A stretch of DNA of 40,006 bases from an uncultured Nitrospira sp. (GTDB lineage Bacteria > Nitrospirota > Nitrospiria > Nitrospirales > Nitrospiraceae): NCBI GenBank assembly GCA_902500755.1, contig CABVRV010000027.1:1-40006 (forward strand). The letters are read 5' to 3'. The notes beneath the pieces were generated by a model. The model was not told the origin of the DNA. It made no database searches and saw only the letters and a program-made list of their open reading frames with translations. The position numbers and the translations under genes are program-made. Positions 7,841 to 15,837 of the stretch are shown piece by piece. Position 1 is the first letter of the stretch. Every line of letters begins with the position of its first letter.

Positions 7841-8332
7841 TCAGTCCCGAGGCATTTTGTCGGGATCGAGCTCAACCAATCGGAGTCGACCGTTGCCGAT
7901 ATGGTCGGTTTTATACAGTCGGTTACCGATCTGGATGGTTCCGATCAGGAGATTGCCGGTGATGACAAATGTGAAGTCGCCTTGCACCGGAGGCTTGAAG
8001 GTCCCACGGACGACACTGGTGTCGTTGATACGGGAGACCGTGGAGGACACGTCCAGTACAGGGTTGACGTTGTCGAAGAGTTCCACGGTGATCTTAGGAA
8101 GAGGTCGGGCCCCTGCATCCTTGAGCATGTGAAGGAGTGGAAGGTCAAGTGCAATCTCTCGATCTCCGAGCATCCACGGTTTCTTCGGCAGCGGTGGTTG
8201 GTTGGTGGGGGGAGGAATCAGAACGGTCCGCCACAAGCTCTGGGCCGCGGGAGGTTCTTCGGCCCATGCAATCTGGCTCATGACGCTACCAACTGCCACG
8301 ACGAGAAAAAGATATCGAAATAAGTAGAACAC
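7841..8332 (-). CDS. exported protein resembling the prodomain of the adjacent metallopeptidase
   Basis: 163-aa protein with a signal peptide (about 1-24, cleavage near AWA-EEP). A GTG start at 8332 is preceded by AGGAGA ~11 nt upstream. Residues 79-161 align by eye with residues 104-187 of the metallopeptidase encoded just upstream: both have a hydrophobic VxLxLF-like strand, then GxI...NRLYK (here IGTIQIGNRLYK, there VGTIYSNQRLYK), then RLVE-D and a final Met/Leu-Pro. In the peptidase this segment precedes the catalytic domain. The protein has no catalytic domain. It may be a stand-alone inhibitor, folding helper or secretion partner; this is inference. It is the downstream gene of a probable two-gene unit. 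Confidence 0.7.
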   Translation of the reverse strand: MFYLFRYLFLVVAVGSVMSQIAWAEEPPAAQSLWRTVLIPPPTNQPPLPKKPWMLGDREIALDLPLLHMLKDAGARPLPKITVELFDNVNPVLDVSSTVSRINDTSVVRGTFKPPVQGDFTFVITGNLLIGTIQIGNRLYKTDHIGNGRLRLVELDPDKMPRD

Positions 8333-8401
8333 CGCTCGTCTCCTGGAATTAGCTGTCTTATTCGTTCACTCTATCACATAGACGACGACATCTGAGCGGG
8401 T

Positions 8402-8434
8402 GACCGGAAGGACCGGGTTTCAGTCCTTCCGGTC
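8402..8434. terminator. perfect 12-bp hairpin downstream of the metallopeptidase gene
   Basis: GACCGGAAGGAC (8402-8413), 9-nt loop, GTCCTTCCGGTC (8423-8434), 10 bp beyond the peptidase stop. There is no T-tract on the minus strand. It may be a mRNA 3'-end stabiliser or a partial terminator separating the peptidase from the prodomain-like gene. Confidence 0.5.
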
Positions 8435-8443
8435 TACAATTGC

Positions 8444-10036
8444 TCATGGAAACGGCACGCGAGACTGTCCACGTGATTTCTCACGAGACTCTGTGCGAGG
8501 CTCATCAAGTGAATCGTTGTCGGACTCATCGTCGAGCTCGTCATCCGATTCATTGCCCACATCGTTGGGAGAATCTGCGGATGAGTTGGCACGAGAATTC
8601 CTCAAGGTATTGGGAGACGTAGCGGCGGAGGTGGAGGTTCCCGTGCGCCATGCGGCAACAATATTACGAACCTCGTTCATCGAGCGTGCATTGTCCGCGG
8701 AGTTCGTGGGGTTGACCCTGTGATCGATCCCGGCTGGTCGGCCGTTGATCTTGATCTTCGGGTTTGAAAAATACTTCACACGTGGGCAGGAGACAGTGGG
8801 GCATGGGTACGCCATAATCGTCCGAAATTTTCCGACGGTATCCCGATACCCATAGGAGTAGGCGAAGACCCCGGTTCCGCCGCTCGCCCGGTCGTGGGCA
8901 TTCCCCATGTTGTGACCCAATTCGTGAGCGAGCGTATTGTGTGCCACGCATTCGCGATCCGTCACGCTAAATGCATAATTCCCGAAGCTGGCACGTGGGC
9001 CGTTCGTCATCACATAGGCGATCCCGCAATAGCCTCCGCCGTTATCCACGATCAAGGCGACCAGATCGGCCTTGTATTGATTGCGCAATTGATGAACCTG
9101 ATCCATGAAGCCATCGGTCGTGTTGCGTAAACGGGTGAGATCGGTGCTGACGTTGCCTGATTCCGTATAGGAGACTTCGGCGGCCCGGGCTAGTCGGAGT
9201 CGCATCGCGATTCCGCTGTTACTATAGGCTTGGTTGGCCAGATCAACACCCAGCGCAACCAACGCATTCATGGCGGCCTGGCCACCCTGCCTCGCTCGCG
9301 CTGTTGAAGTGTAGACAACGAGCAGGTCGACGATCGTATTCGATGTCGTTGCGGCAGCGGTGGCCACCGCACCAGTCGTCGCGGACGCAGCGGCATCCAG
9401 TTGTTCCAGGTTGGGCTCTTGTGCGGGAGGATCCGCAGGCGTGCCGTCATCAGGCACCACGAGTGGATGGTGATCCAGCGGTAGGGCCTCTTCGTCTATT
9501 TCGACGAGACGGTGGCGGTTGTCCTCGGTTGGCTCAATTTTATAGAGACGCTGGTTCGAGTAGATCGTCCCCACCATCTTGCTGCCGCGCACCGCCAACG
9601 TGACATCGCTCTCCGAGTCTTCCTGCAGGCGTCCATGCCACACCGTGGCCTTGTTGAGGTGGGTTTGCAGCTCGTCGAACTCCAGCGTGTGAGTTCCGGC
9701 CTCGAAGAGGTCCAGTGTTACCGAGGCTTTCTCTTCTTTGCGAGCGTGGCGTATCGCATTCAACGCAGTCGGATTGAGCGCCACGGTTTGATGACGCCGT
9801 ATCCATCGCTTGGCCATCTGAGGTGACGGAAAGGCTTGGGCGATTGCTGGGGGAATGTCGCTTGGGCTTTCAATGAGAAGTGGTGGTTGAGCGGGCGTCG
9901 AGGCGCAGATTCCGACAGCTGGTGTACCGAGTGCTGCAACGCACAGACAGAGACCTATCGTGCGTGAGCGGAAGAACGAGAAGCGCTGTATTCCGCGACC
10001 TCTCGATGACTGTCGGATTGACACGATCGACTCCAT
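8444..10036 (-). CDS. exported reprolysin-like zinc metallopeptidase (M12-type)
   Basis: 530-aa secreted peptidase. The ATG at 10036 is chosen because AAGGAGGG lies 4 nt upstream; the frame is open further upstream but that part looks non-coding. Signal peptide with a long basic n-region (~1-45), prodomain (~65-195), Ala/Thr-rich linker (~215-232), then catalytic domain (~235-464) with the zinc motif HELGHNMGNAHD at 371-382 (His371, His375, His381, catalytic Glu372) and a likely Met-turn IMAYPC near 407-412. These match metzincins of the reprolysin-like group. The last ~65 residues (466-530) are a Ser/Asn/Asp/Glu/Arg-rich, presumably disordered tail. The next gene downstream encodes a stand-alone prodomain-like protein. 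Substrate unknown. Confidence 0.88.
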   Translation of the reverse strand: MESIVSIRQSSRGRGIQRFSFFRSRTIGLCLCVAALGTPAVGICASTPAQPPLLIESPSDIPPAIAQAFPSPQMAKRWIRRHQTVALNPTALNAIRHARKEEKASVTLDLFEAGTHTLEFDELQTHLNKATVWHGRLQEDSESDVTLAVRGSKMVGTIYSNQRLYKIEPTEDNRHRLVEIDEEALPLDHHPLVVPDDGTPADPPAQEPNLEQLDAAASATTGAVATAAATTSNTIVDLLVVYTSTARARQGGQAAMNALVALGVDLANQAYSNSGIAMRLRLARAAEVSYTESGNVSTDLTRLRNTTDGFMDQVHQLRNQYKADLVALIVDNGGGYCGIAYVMTNGPRASFGNYAFSVTDRECVAHNTLAHELGHNMGNAHDRASGGTGVFAYSYGYRDTVGKFRTIMAYPCPTVSCPRVKYFSNPKIKINGRPAGIDHRVNPTNSADNARSMNEVRNIVAAWRTGTSTSAATSPNTLRNSRANSSADSPNDVGNESDDELDDESDNDSLDEPRTESREKSRGQSRVPFP

Positions 10037-10347
10037 GTAACCCTCCTTAGTGGTTGCGAGTGCGCTGGTCCGTTTAGAGCAAAGGCCGTACCATTCTATG
10101 ACTAAAGGTTGCTTTATGTGAGAAGGGCTCGATCTCCTACGGCATGAAGCTTGTTTGCTGTTGAAACACACAGGTGCATAGGTGAGCAGCAAGAGCATCG
10201 GTGCGATAGAGTGTAGAAAGTGAAGGATGAGGCCTACGTAGAAACGTCCGGTAATTGGTTGGTGGTACTTGCGGCAAAGTGGTTCGTTCATCATAGTCGG
10301 TTTCTGGGAATGGGCCGGATAATCGGGAAGCGGCGCGTGAGCGTTCA
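10037..10347. other. leader/intergenic region
   Basis: 311 bp between the metallopeptidase start and the end of the YvlD-like gene. The peptidase frame stays open upstream, but the strong ribosome site at the downstream ATG and the unlikely composition of the extension argue for a non-coding leader. No promoter or terminator could be assigned with confidence. Confidence 0.4.
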
Positions 10348-10806
10348 TCAATCCGGATTGATGATCTTGGGAGGGCGGCGCTGTTCCTCGTGTATTTCCA
10401 CGTGGGGATGGCGGTCGACAGTCCAGCTGTTCAGGACGGTTGTCACCAGACTGATCACCAGCGCGCCACCGACAGCCGACCAGAATCCAGAAACCGTGAA
10501 CCCCTTCACAAGAAACGCCGTGAATTCCAACAACAGCGCGTTCAAGACCACCAGGAACAGTCCGAGGGTAAAAACAATTAACGGTAAGGTCAGCAGGAAG
10601 AGAACGGGGCGAAGGATCAGATTCAAGAACGTCAGCACCAGGACCGCCGCAATGCCGGACGTGAAACCGTCCGATTCGAGCCCTGGGACCATCGAGATCG
10701 CCAGGAACACCGCAATACCGGTGATGAACACGCGCATGAGGGCGTGGCGGATGCCGCCGTGGAACGGTGATTCGTGGACTACGCGAGAAAAGCGAATGCC
10801 AGGCAT
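10348..10806 (-). CDS. YvlD / phage-holin-IV family membrane protein
   Basis: 152-aa integral membrane protein of the family often named 'phage holin family' or mycobacterial 4-TM holin superfamily IV (Pfam PF04020); it is chromosomal and not evidence of a phage. About four hydrophobic segments lie between residues 24 and 128 (VFITGIAVFLAISMV, SGIAAVLVLTFLNLILRPVL, LFLVVLNALLLEFTAFLV, SAVGGALVISLVTTVLNSW); the motif FLNLILRPVLFLLTLPL is typical. The C-terminal tail is polar. The start codon is 3 bp after the stop of the upstream gene, so translational coupling is likely. Function unknown. Confidence 0.8.
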   Translation of the reverse strand: MPGIRFSRVVHESPFHGGIRHALMRVFITGIAVFLAISMVPGLESDGFTSGIAAVLVLTFLNLILRPVLFLLTLPLIVFTLGLFLVVLNALLLEFTAFLVKGFTVSGFWSAVGGALVISLVTTVLNSWTVDRHPHVEIHEEQRRPPKIINPD

Positions 10807-10809
10807 CGG

Positions 10810-11151
10810 CTACCGAGTGATTGAAGGGTTTCGCATCGGTGAATAATGAACGACGGTTGCAGTCACCTTTTGCTTGTCTTTTGTCGCCTCAATGATGACA
10901 CGGTCACCGACCTTGGGCGGGTCGACCGATTTGGGATTGTTCTTATTTTTAAACTTCACCTGCTTGTCAAGCAGCACGGAAACGACCGGCCCTTTGGCTG
11001 TCTTGACTTCTATGTGCTTGACATCGATGGCTGTCACGATGCCGAGTACGTGCAACAGATCCGCTGCCTGGGTCCAGCCTGCAGTGAGTGCTCCAAGTGT
11101 GATGAATAGTATAATACTGGCTCTTGTCAACCGATCGGCGCTCAGAAACAT
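10810..11151 (-). CDS. small periplasmic protein, OB-fold-like, unknown function
   Basis: 113-aa exported protein. Signal peptide ~1-29 (cleavage near TQA-ADL). The mature domain of ~80 residues alternates short beta-like segments (VLGIVTAIDVKHIEVKT, VVSVLLDKQVKF, KVGDRVIIEATKDKQKVTATVV), resembling small periplasmic OB-fold domains of the DUF5666 kind. It is Lys-rich with no Cys and has no catalytic motif. It lies directly upstream of the YvlD-like gene, with 3 bp between them, which suggests a two-gene operon and a shared envelope-related role. Confidence 0.65.
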   Translation of the reverse strand: MFLSADRLTRASIILFITLGALTAGWTQAADLLHVLGIVTAIDVKHIEVKTAKGPVVSVLLDKQVKFKNKNNPKSVDPPKVGDRVIIEATKDKQKVTATVVHYSPMRNPSITR

Positions 11152-11277
11152 ATCTTAATCCGGCAAAGATGATGGCCCTCATCGTGACAGCGAATCGAAG
11201 CGGAAGTGCTCCTACCCTCGAGACTCGAGCATCATCTCACTCCACTATACAAATTCTTCCAGGCGAATACCACTCCA

Positions 11278-12087
11278 TCATAGGGTGGGCTGGAACCGTC
11301 GACAATTGGAGAGGCGAGCGATCACAAAGACCAAGAAAGGCGAGTGCATCAACAGGCCGCTCATGCCCATGAGCGATTCTCCGATCCAAAACGTCATACC
11401 GAGGTTGAAGGCTAAAACTCCGTAGTAGAGCCCGATTCCGAGCAAGAGCCGCTGCGTGATCGGATGTGGTGACGAGAGGGGGGCGAGGCGGCGGTCCAGC
11501 AAAAAATAGATGGCGAGCGAAATCAACCCCACCACCGCCCACCCGATATAGTTGGCCATCGGAACACCGAAGTGCCAGCCTGGGTCGGGATAGTAGTAAA
11601 TCTTGCCCAAAAACCAGCGGTCGCCTCGTAACGCGACCGGATCTATGACCATATCGATAAAGACAAACAGAAAAGCGGTCAGCGCGGAGACGGAGCAGCT
11701 CGTGCGGGCCTTCACCTCGAAGCGTAATGGCTTGAGAGGGAGATGCTCGGCCATTGAAGAAGAATGGAACGGGAGCAAGAGACCGAGCGCAACACAGTAG
11801 GAGGCAAAGAGAAGGAAACTAAACGAGATGGAATCCATGAATGGCACGTCGAACACATAGAGTTCCTGGCCGACGGTCGAGCCATTGTAGAAGTACCAGC
11901 CGAAGGGGATACCGGTTCGGGTCGATGAAAGTTCGCAGATGAATGCCGTGATCCAGCTGATGAGCCAGAACCGCCATGTCCGTGGCCAGCCGATCAGTTT
12001 GATGGCAGAAAAGAGAAACGCGGCAAGGAAGATAAAAACATAGGGTCGGAGGACGATCGTCTTGAGGAAAAGTGTGACAGCTTCCAT
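11278..12087 (-). CDS. cruF: CruF-type carotenoid 1',2'-hydratase family membrane protein
   Basis: 269-aa polytopic membrane protein of the CruF/DUF422 carotenoid biosynthesis family (PF04240). These enzymes hydrate the psi-end group of acyclic or monocyclic carotenoids (1',2'-hydratase; bisanhydrobacterioruberin hydratase in archaea). About seven hydrophobic helices. Family-typical segments are FICELSSTRTGIPFGWYFY, VFDVPFMDSISF, FVFIDMVIDPVALRG and DPGWHFGVPMANYIGWAVVG, containing conserved acidic and aromatic residues. It is the last gene of a likely polyprenyl synthase-hpnA-cruF operon (24 bp after hpnA). The hydratase role is a family inference; no phytoene synthase or desaturase lies in the window. 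Confidence 0.82.
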   Translation of the reverse strand: MEAVTLFLKTIVLRPYVFIFLAAFLFSAIKLIGWPRTWRFWLISWITAFICELSSTRTGIPFGWYFYNGSTVGQELYVFDVPFMDSISFSFLLFASYCVALGLLLPFHSSSMAEHLPLKPLRFEVKARTSCSVSALTAFLFVFIDMVIDPVALRGDRWFLGKIYYYPDPGWHFGVPMANYIGWAVVGLISLAIYFLLDRRLAPLSSPHPITQRLLLGIGLYYGVLAFNLGMTFWIGESLMGMSGLLMHSPFLVFVIARLSNCRRFQPTL

Positions 12088-12110
12088 GAACAGGGTTTAC
12101 GCAGTTGTGA

Positions 12111-13094
12111 TTATGCGTACCCGTGAGTCTTGAACCATCGGACCGCCTTCTCTAGCGCCACTTCGGGGGGATGTTGCGGCAGGTCGAGTTCTCGGATCGC
12201 CTTGCTGCAATCGTAGTGCATTTTGTACTTGGCCATCTTCACCCCTTCCAGCGGAATTCTTGGTGGTCGGTCGGTCAGGTTGGCCAACCAGTGATTGAGA
12301 TAGGCGAGTGGAAGCACCGCGCCCCTCGGCAATTTTAGGGCCGGGGCTTTGACGCCGGTTAAGGTGCTGAGGATCTCAAACACTTCGCGTAACAAGAGGT
12401 TCTTAGCGCCAAGGATATAGCGTTCACCCTGGCGGCCTTTCTCCATCGCAAGCAGATGGCCGGTGGCGACGTCATCGACATCGATAATGTTCATACCGGT
12501 TTCAATGTAGGCCGGCATCCGGCCTTTCATGAAATCCACGATGATCTGACCCGTCGGGGTCGGTTTCACGTCGCGCTCGCCGACCGGGGCACTGGGGTTG
12601 ACGATGACGACGGGCAATCCCTCTTTCGCCAGCTTGTGCACCTCCTGCTCAGCCAGGTACTTCGAGCGTTTATAGTGGCCGGCCATTTGTTCGAGTGATA
12701 CCGGTGTCTCTTCCGTTCCGAGTCCTCCTCCAGGCGGTAAGCCGATCGCGCCGATAGTGCTGCAATAGACCGTGCGTTCGACTCCCACTTCACGCGCGGC
12801 TTCCAACAGATTTCTGGTGCCGACCACGTTAATGTCATAGAAGATCGATGGATCTTTGGCCCACAGCGCGTAGTGTGCGGCAACATGATAGAGGTGGCGA
12901 CAACCGGTAAGGGCCCGGCGGAGTGACGCTTTATCGCGGAGATCGCCGGCGACTGTGTCGATGTTCAACGACTGGAGATTGGTTGGATCACTTCCTGGGC
13001 GGGCAATGACACGGACTTCCCCCCCGGTCCTAAGCAGAGCGCGAACCACGGCGGCCCCGACAAACCCAGTTGCTCCGGTCACGAGTGCCTTCAT
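12111..13094 (-). CDS. hpnA: hopanoid-associated sugar epimerase HpnA (extended SDR)
   Basis: 327-aa NAD(P)-dependent epimerase/reductase of the extended short-chain dehydrogenase class, closest by eye to HpnA, the sugar epimerase linked to hopanoid gene clusters. The N-terminal Rossmann motif GATGFVG lies at 7-13; the catalytic YxxxK is Y141-K145 (GHYKRSKYLAEQ), with a Ser/Thr in CSTIGAIG near 111-118. NPSAPVGERDVKPTPTG is typical of HpnA and dihydroflavonol-reductase-like proteins. It lies between a polyprenyl diphosphate synthase and cruF on the same strand, which fits isoprenoid-lipid metabolism. Its true substrate is not known for the family. Confidence 0.85.
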   Translation of the reverse strand: MKALVTGATGFVGAAVVRALLRTGGEVRVIARPGSDPTNLQSLNIDTVAGDLRDKASLRRALTGCRHLYHVAAHYALWAKDPSIFYDINVVGTRNLLEAAREVGVERTVYCSTIGAIGLPPGGGLGTEETPVSLEQMAGHYKRSKYLAEQEVHKLAKEGLPVVIVNPSAPVGERDVKPTPTGQIIVDFMKGRMPAYIETGMNIIDVDDVATGHLLAMEKGRQGERYILGAKNLLLREVFEILSTLTGVKAPALKLPRGAVLPLAYLNHWLANLTDRPPRIPLEGVKMAKYKMHYDCSKAIRELDLPQHPPEVALEKAVRWFKTHGYA

Positions 13095-13098
13095 AAGA

Positions 13099-13119
13099 AG
13101 TGCTGAGTGCTGAGTGCTG
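13099..13119. repeat. three tandem copies of AGTGCTG, with an inverted copy nearby
   Basis: AGTGCTG occurs three times in a row directly upstream of the hpnA start; its reverse complement CAGCACT recurs at 13165-13171. Together they span the ~97-bp gap between the polyprenyl synthase and hpnA. Similar 'GTGCTGAGTGC' strings are common short intergenic repeats in many genomes; function unknown. Confidence 0.55.
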
Positions 13120-13191
13120 AGTCTCGAGTGAAGCGGGAGAGAGGAGGGGGGTTATTCCGAAAGTCAGCACTCATGTCTCATGCACTCAGGA

Positions 13192-14082
13192 CTAGTTCTT
13201 TCTGGAAGTGATATACCGTGCGATCTCGCGCAAGGGATCAGCCGAGGGGCCAAAGGAGGAGAGGCGGCTAATGGCACGGGTGACACAGTCATCAGCCAGT
13301 TTTTTCGCCCCGTCCACGCCATAGAACGTCGGATAGGTTTTCTTCCCACGTTCGGCATCGGTGTTGGGATTTTTACCAAGCTCTTCGCGCGTCCCCGTCA
13401 CGTTCAGCACGTCGTCGGCGATTTGAAACGCCAGACCGATGTCTTCGGCATACCCCGTCATGTCGTCGAGTTGCCGGTCGCCCGCTCCGGCGGCAATTGC
13501 GCCCATGCGGACTGCGGCACGAATGAGCATACCGGTCTTGTGCTTGTGAATGTTCTGCAGGGTTGGAAGATCGATATCCTTGTTTTCGGCTTGGATGTCG
13601 AACACCTGGCCACCCACCATGCCCATATTGCCGGAGCCAAAGGCCAACTCTTGGATGATGCGAACTTGCCGCATGGGGTCGCAGCCCTTCATGAGGTCCG
13701 GCCTGCTGACTAGGTCGAAGGCCATCGTGAGTAGTGCATCTCCGGCGAGAATAGCCATCGCTTCGCCATACACTTTATGATTGGTCGGCTTCCCACGGCG
13801 AAAGTCGTCGTTATCCATCGCCGGCAGATCGTCGTGGATCAGCGAATAAGTGTGGATGAGTTCCAGCGAGCAGGCCACCGCCATCAGACCGGGCGGCGTT
13901 TGGCCCAACGCGTCCGCTGCCGCGATCGTCAGAATCGGCCGCACCCGCTTTCCACCCGCCATCAGACTATAGCGCAGACTCTCATGCAACGTGGTCGGAG
14001 GCACCGCAGCCGGTGGAGCTACAAAGTCGAGAAAACGGTCAACCTCGATGCGTTTATGTTCGAGATACTCGGCAATATTCAT
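13192..14082 (-). CDS. ispA: polyprenyl (farnesyl/geranylgeranyl) diphosphate synthase
   Basis: 296-aa trans-prenyltransferase that condenses isopentenyl diphosphate with allylic diphosphates, supplying precursors for hopanoids, carotenoids and quinones. The first Asp-rich motif is DDLPAMDNDD (84-93, the DDx4D form typical of bacterial FPP/GGPP synthases); KRVRPIL lies at 45-51; the second motif region reads FQIADDVLNVTG, with Asn where many family members have the last Asp. GKKTYPTFYGVDGA is also family-typical. It ends in Lys-Asn. Product chain length cannot be decided by eye. It is the first gene of the probable operon with hpnA and cruF. The symbol is by homology. Confidence 0.88.
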   Translation of the reverse strand: MNIAEYLEHKRIEVDRFLDFVAPPAAVPPTTLHESLRYSLMAGGKRVRPILTIAAADALGQTPPGLMAVACSLELIHTYSLIHDDLPAMDNDDFRRGKPTNHKVYGEAMAILAGDALLTMAFDLVSRPDLMKGCDPMRQVRIIQELAFGSGNMGMVGGQVFDIQAENKDIDLPTLQNIHKHKTGMLIRAAVRMGAIAAGAGDRQLDDMTGYAEDIGLAFQIADDVLNVTGTREELGKNPNTDAERGKKTYPTFYGVDGAKKLADDCVTRAISRLSSFGPSADPLREIARYITSRKN

Positions 14083-14516
14083 GAAGTCTCACTCGTATTG
14101 GGGGATTGGCACCGACTCGCGCGGAGAGTAACAAACGAGAGGAAATGAGTCAAACGAGGTAGAGGCAATCGGTCTTTAAGGTTGAGGTCGCATCTTGCAG
14201 GCCTGCATAGCCACGTTTCCTCTTCATCCCTGAATCTCACAGTCCTCCATGTGAGTGAGATCTCGCAGTTCACGTCTTCCCCATGTTGCTTCGTGCAGCG
14301 GCTTGCGCCTTTTCGATTTGACACCATTCATTCTGTCGCTGGAGATTCGTGAGTAGAACCCTCTGCCAACATTGCCGGATGCTCACGTCCTGGCCTGGTG
14401 CCTTGCGAATCTCCGAAGAGTGGTATACGTATAGACCTCAATAGCCTACCGCTGATGTAGCTACGTCTCATCATTGCTCAGCCGCGGAAAGGTCGTGAAG
14501 TCGTACGGGGTACTTG
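14083..14516. other. intergenic region between divergent isoprenoid and glycosyltransferase genes
   Basis: About 430 bp that should contain both promoters. GGAGATTCG (14341-14349) and CGAATCTCC (14406-14414) form a 9-bp perfect inverted repeat, extendable by wobble pairs, around a 56-nt loop. No protein-coding frame with a ribosome site was found. Confidence 0.45.
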
Positions 14517-15776
14517 ATGGGTCATGTTGGCGTCATCTGCCCGAATGCATCGGGACACTTGAATCCGATGCTGGCGCTGGCCGATGCGATTCGCGCGCAT
14601 GGACACCAGGTCACATTCTTCCTGTTGGGCGACCCTCCCGCATCGGTTGCGGCAGCGGGGTTCGAGGTCGTCCCTCTGGGTGGGTCGGTCTTCACGCCAG
14701 ACCAGTACCGCGCCTCGTTTGAGCAGCTAGGTTCGCTGCAGGGCCGGGCGGCACTCAAGCACACGTTTGCGATAGGCGCACGTGCGGCTGAGGCCATTCT
14801 GAAGGTCGGTCCGTCTGCGGCTCGTGCCATCGGTGTGACCGCTCTGGTGGTCGATCAGGCGTCCTTCCCCGGCGGCACGGTAGCCGACCAGTTAGGGCTC
14901 CCGTTCGCGACGGTGTGTAATGCACTCATCCTGCACACCGATCCGATGGCTCCGCCGTTCTTCACCCATTGGCAACCCCAAGACACGTGGTGGGCGAGGG
15001 TCCGTAACCAGATCACGTGGGTGGGACTAAATCGCCTGTATGCTCCCATCTTGGCACGGATCCGGGACCACCGCCGTCGGCTTGGTCTGTCGGTCCCGGC
15101 GCGGATCGCAGATATCTGGTCCGGTCGGCTGCAAATCAGCCAGCAACCCGAGGTCTTCGAGTTCCCTCGGCGTGAGTTGCCGAAACACGTCCGGTTCGTC
15201 GGACCACTCAGGCTACCGGGCGGGTATTCACCGGTTTCGTTCCCGTGGGAAAAGCTTGATGGACGGCCACTGATCTATGCCTCGCTTGGGACGCTCCAGA
15301 ACCGTGTCGCGGGAATGTTCCGGGTGATCGCAGAGGCGTGCGAAGGGCTTGACGCCCAATTGGTCATTTCGACTGGTCATGGGGTTGTCCCGGAGGCACT
15401 CGGCGAACTCCCAGGCTGCCCGGTCGTCGTCCCATATGCTCCCCAATTGGAGCTGCTTCGCAGGTCTGTCATCGCGGTGACTCATGCCGGTCTGAACACG
15501 GTCCTCGACGCGCTGGCCACCGGGATTCCCATAGTAGCGGTTCCGATCACGAATGAGCAGCCGGGGATTGCCGCCCGCGTCGCCTGGGTCGGGGCCGGCG
15601 AGGCCATCGCCCACAAGAACGTGACTCCCCAGACGCTGCGCCGCACAGTGATCCGTGTATGGTCGAACCCGTTCTACCGCGCGGCTGCCGAGCGCGTTCG
15701 GGACTCCATCCAGGCGAGCGGCGGGGCTCCGCGTGCTGCGGAGATGATTGAGCAGAGTTTCAAGCTTGGGGTCTGA
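14517..15776 (+). CDS. UGT-type glycosyltransferase (MGT / zeaxanthin glucosyltransferase-like)
   Basis: 419-aa GT1-family glycosyltransferase. The ATG at 14517 is preceded by a TTG codon at 14514; GGGG lies ~8 nt upstream. The N-terminal half carries the acceptor-side Rossmann fold (GHVGVICPNASGHLNPMLAL). The C-terminal half has the nucleotide-sugar site (VVVPYAPQLELLRRSVIAVT, then HAGLNTVLDALATGIPIVAV), as in macrolide and zeaxanthin (CrtX) glucosyltransferases. It is divergent from the polyprenyl synthase-hpnA-cruF set, so glycosylation of a hydroxylated carotenoid is an attractive inference: CruF would create the hydroxyl. Other small hydrophobic acceptors are possible. It appears more GC-rich than its neighbours. 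Confidence 0.82.
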   Translation: MGHVGVICPNASGHLNPMLALADAIRAHGHQVTFFLLGDPPASVAAAGFEVVPLGGSVFTPDQYRASFEQLGSLQGRAALKHTFAIGARAAEAILKVGPSAARAIGVTALVVDQASFPGGTVADQLGLPFATVCNALILHTDPMAPPFFTHWQPQDTWWARVRNQITWVGLNRLYAPILARIRDHRRRLGLSVPARIADIWSGRLQISQQPEVFEFPRRELPKHVRFVGPLRLPGGYSPVSFPWEKLDGRPLIYASLGTLQNRVAGMFRVIAEACEGLDAQLVISTGHGVVPEALGELPGCPVVVPYAPQLELLRRSVIAVTHAGLNTVLDALATGIPIVAVPITNEQPGIAARVAWVGAGEAIAHKNVTPQTLRRTVIRVWSNPFYRAAAERVRDSIQASGGAPRAAEMIEQSFKLGV

Positions 15777-15799
15777 GTTCGGAAGCCCGACTCCGTTGC

Positions 15800-15829
15800 T
15801 TGTATTTCCGCTGATCGCCCCGCTATACT
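15800..15829 (+). promoter_or_regulatory. candidate promoter with very short or absent leader
   Basis: TATACT (15824-15829, 5/6 to the -10) ends only 8 bp before the ATG of the zinc-finger gene; a weak -35 (TTGTAT, 15800-15805) lies 18 bp upstream. No ribosome site precedes the ATG, so the transcript may be leaderless. Confidence 0.3.
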
Positions 15830-15837
15830 CGCGCGCT

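Noticed and set aside
10037-10351. N-terminal extension of the metallopeptidase up to 10351
   Set aside because: The extension has no family resemblance, and the ATG at 10036 has a strong AAGGAGGG site and a proper signal peptide.
10348-10806. Phage holin suggesting a prophage
   Set aside because: The YvlD/holin-IV name is historical; no other phage gene is near and the family is a common chromosomal membrane protein.
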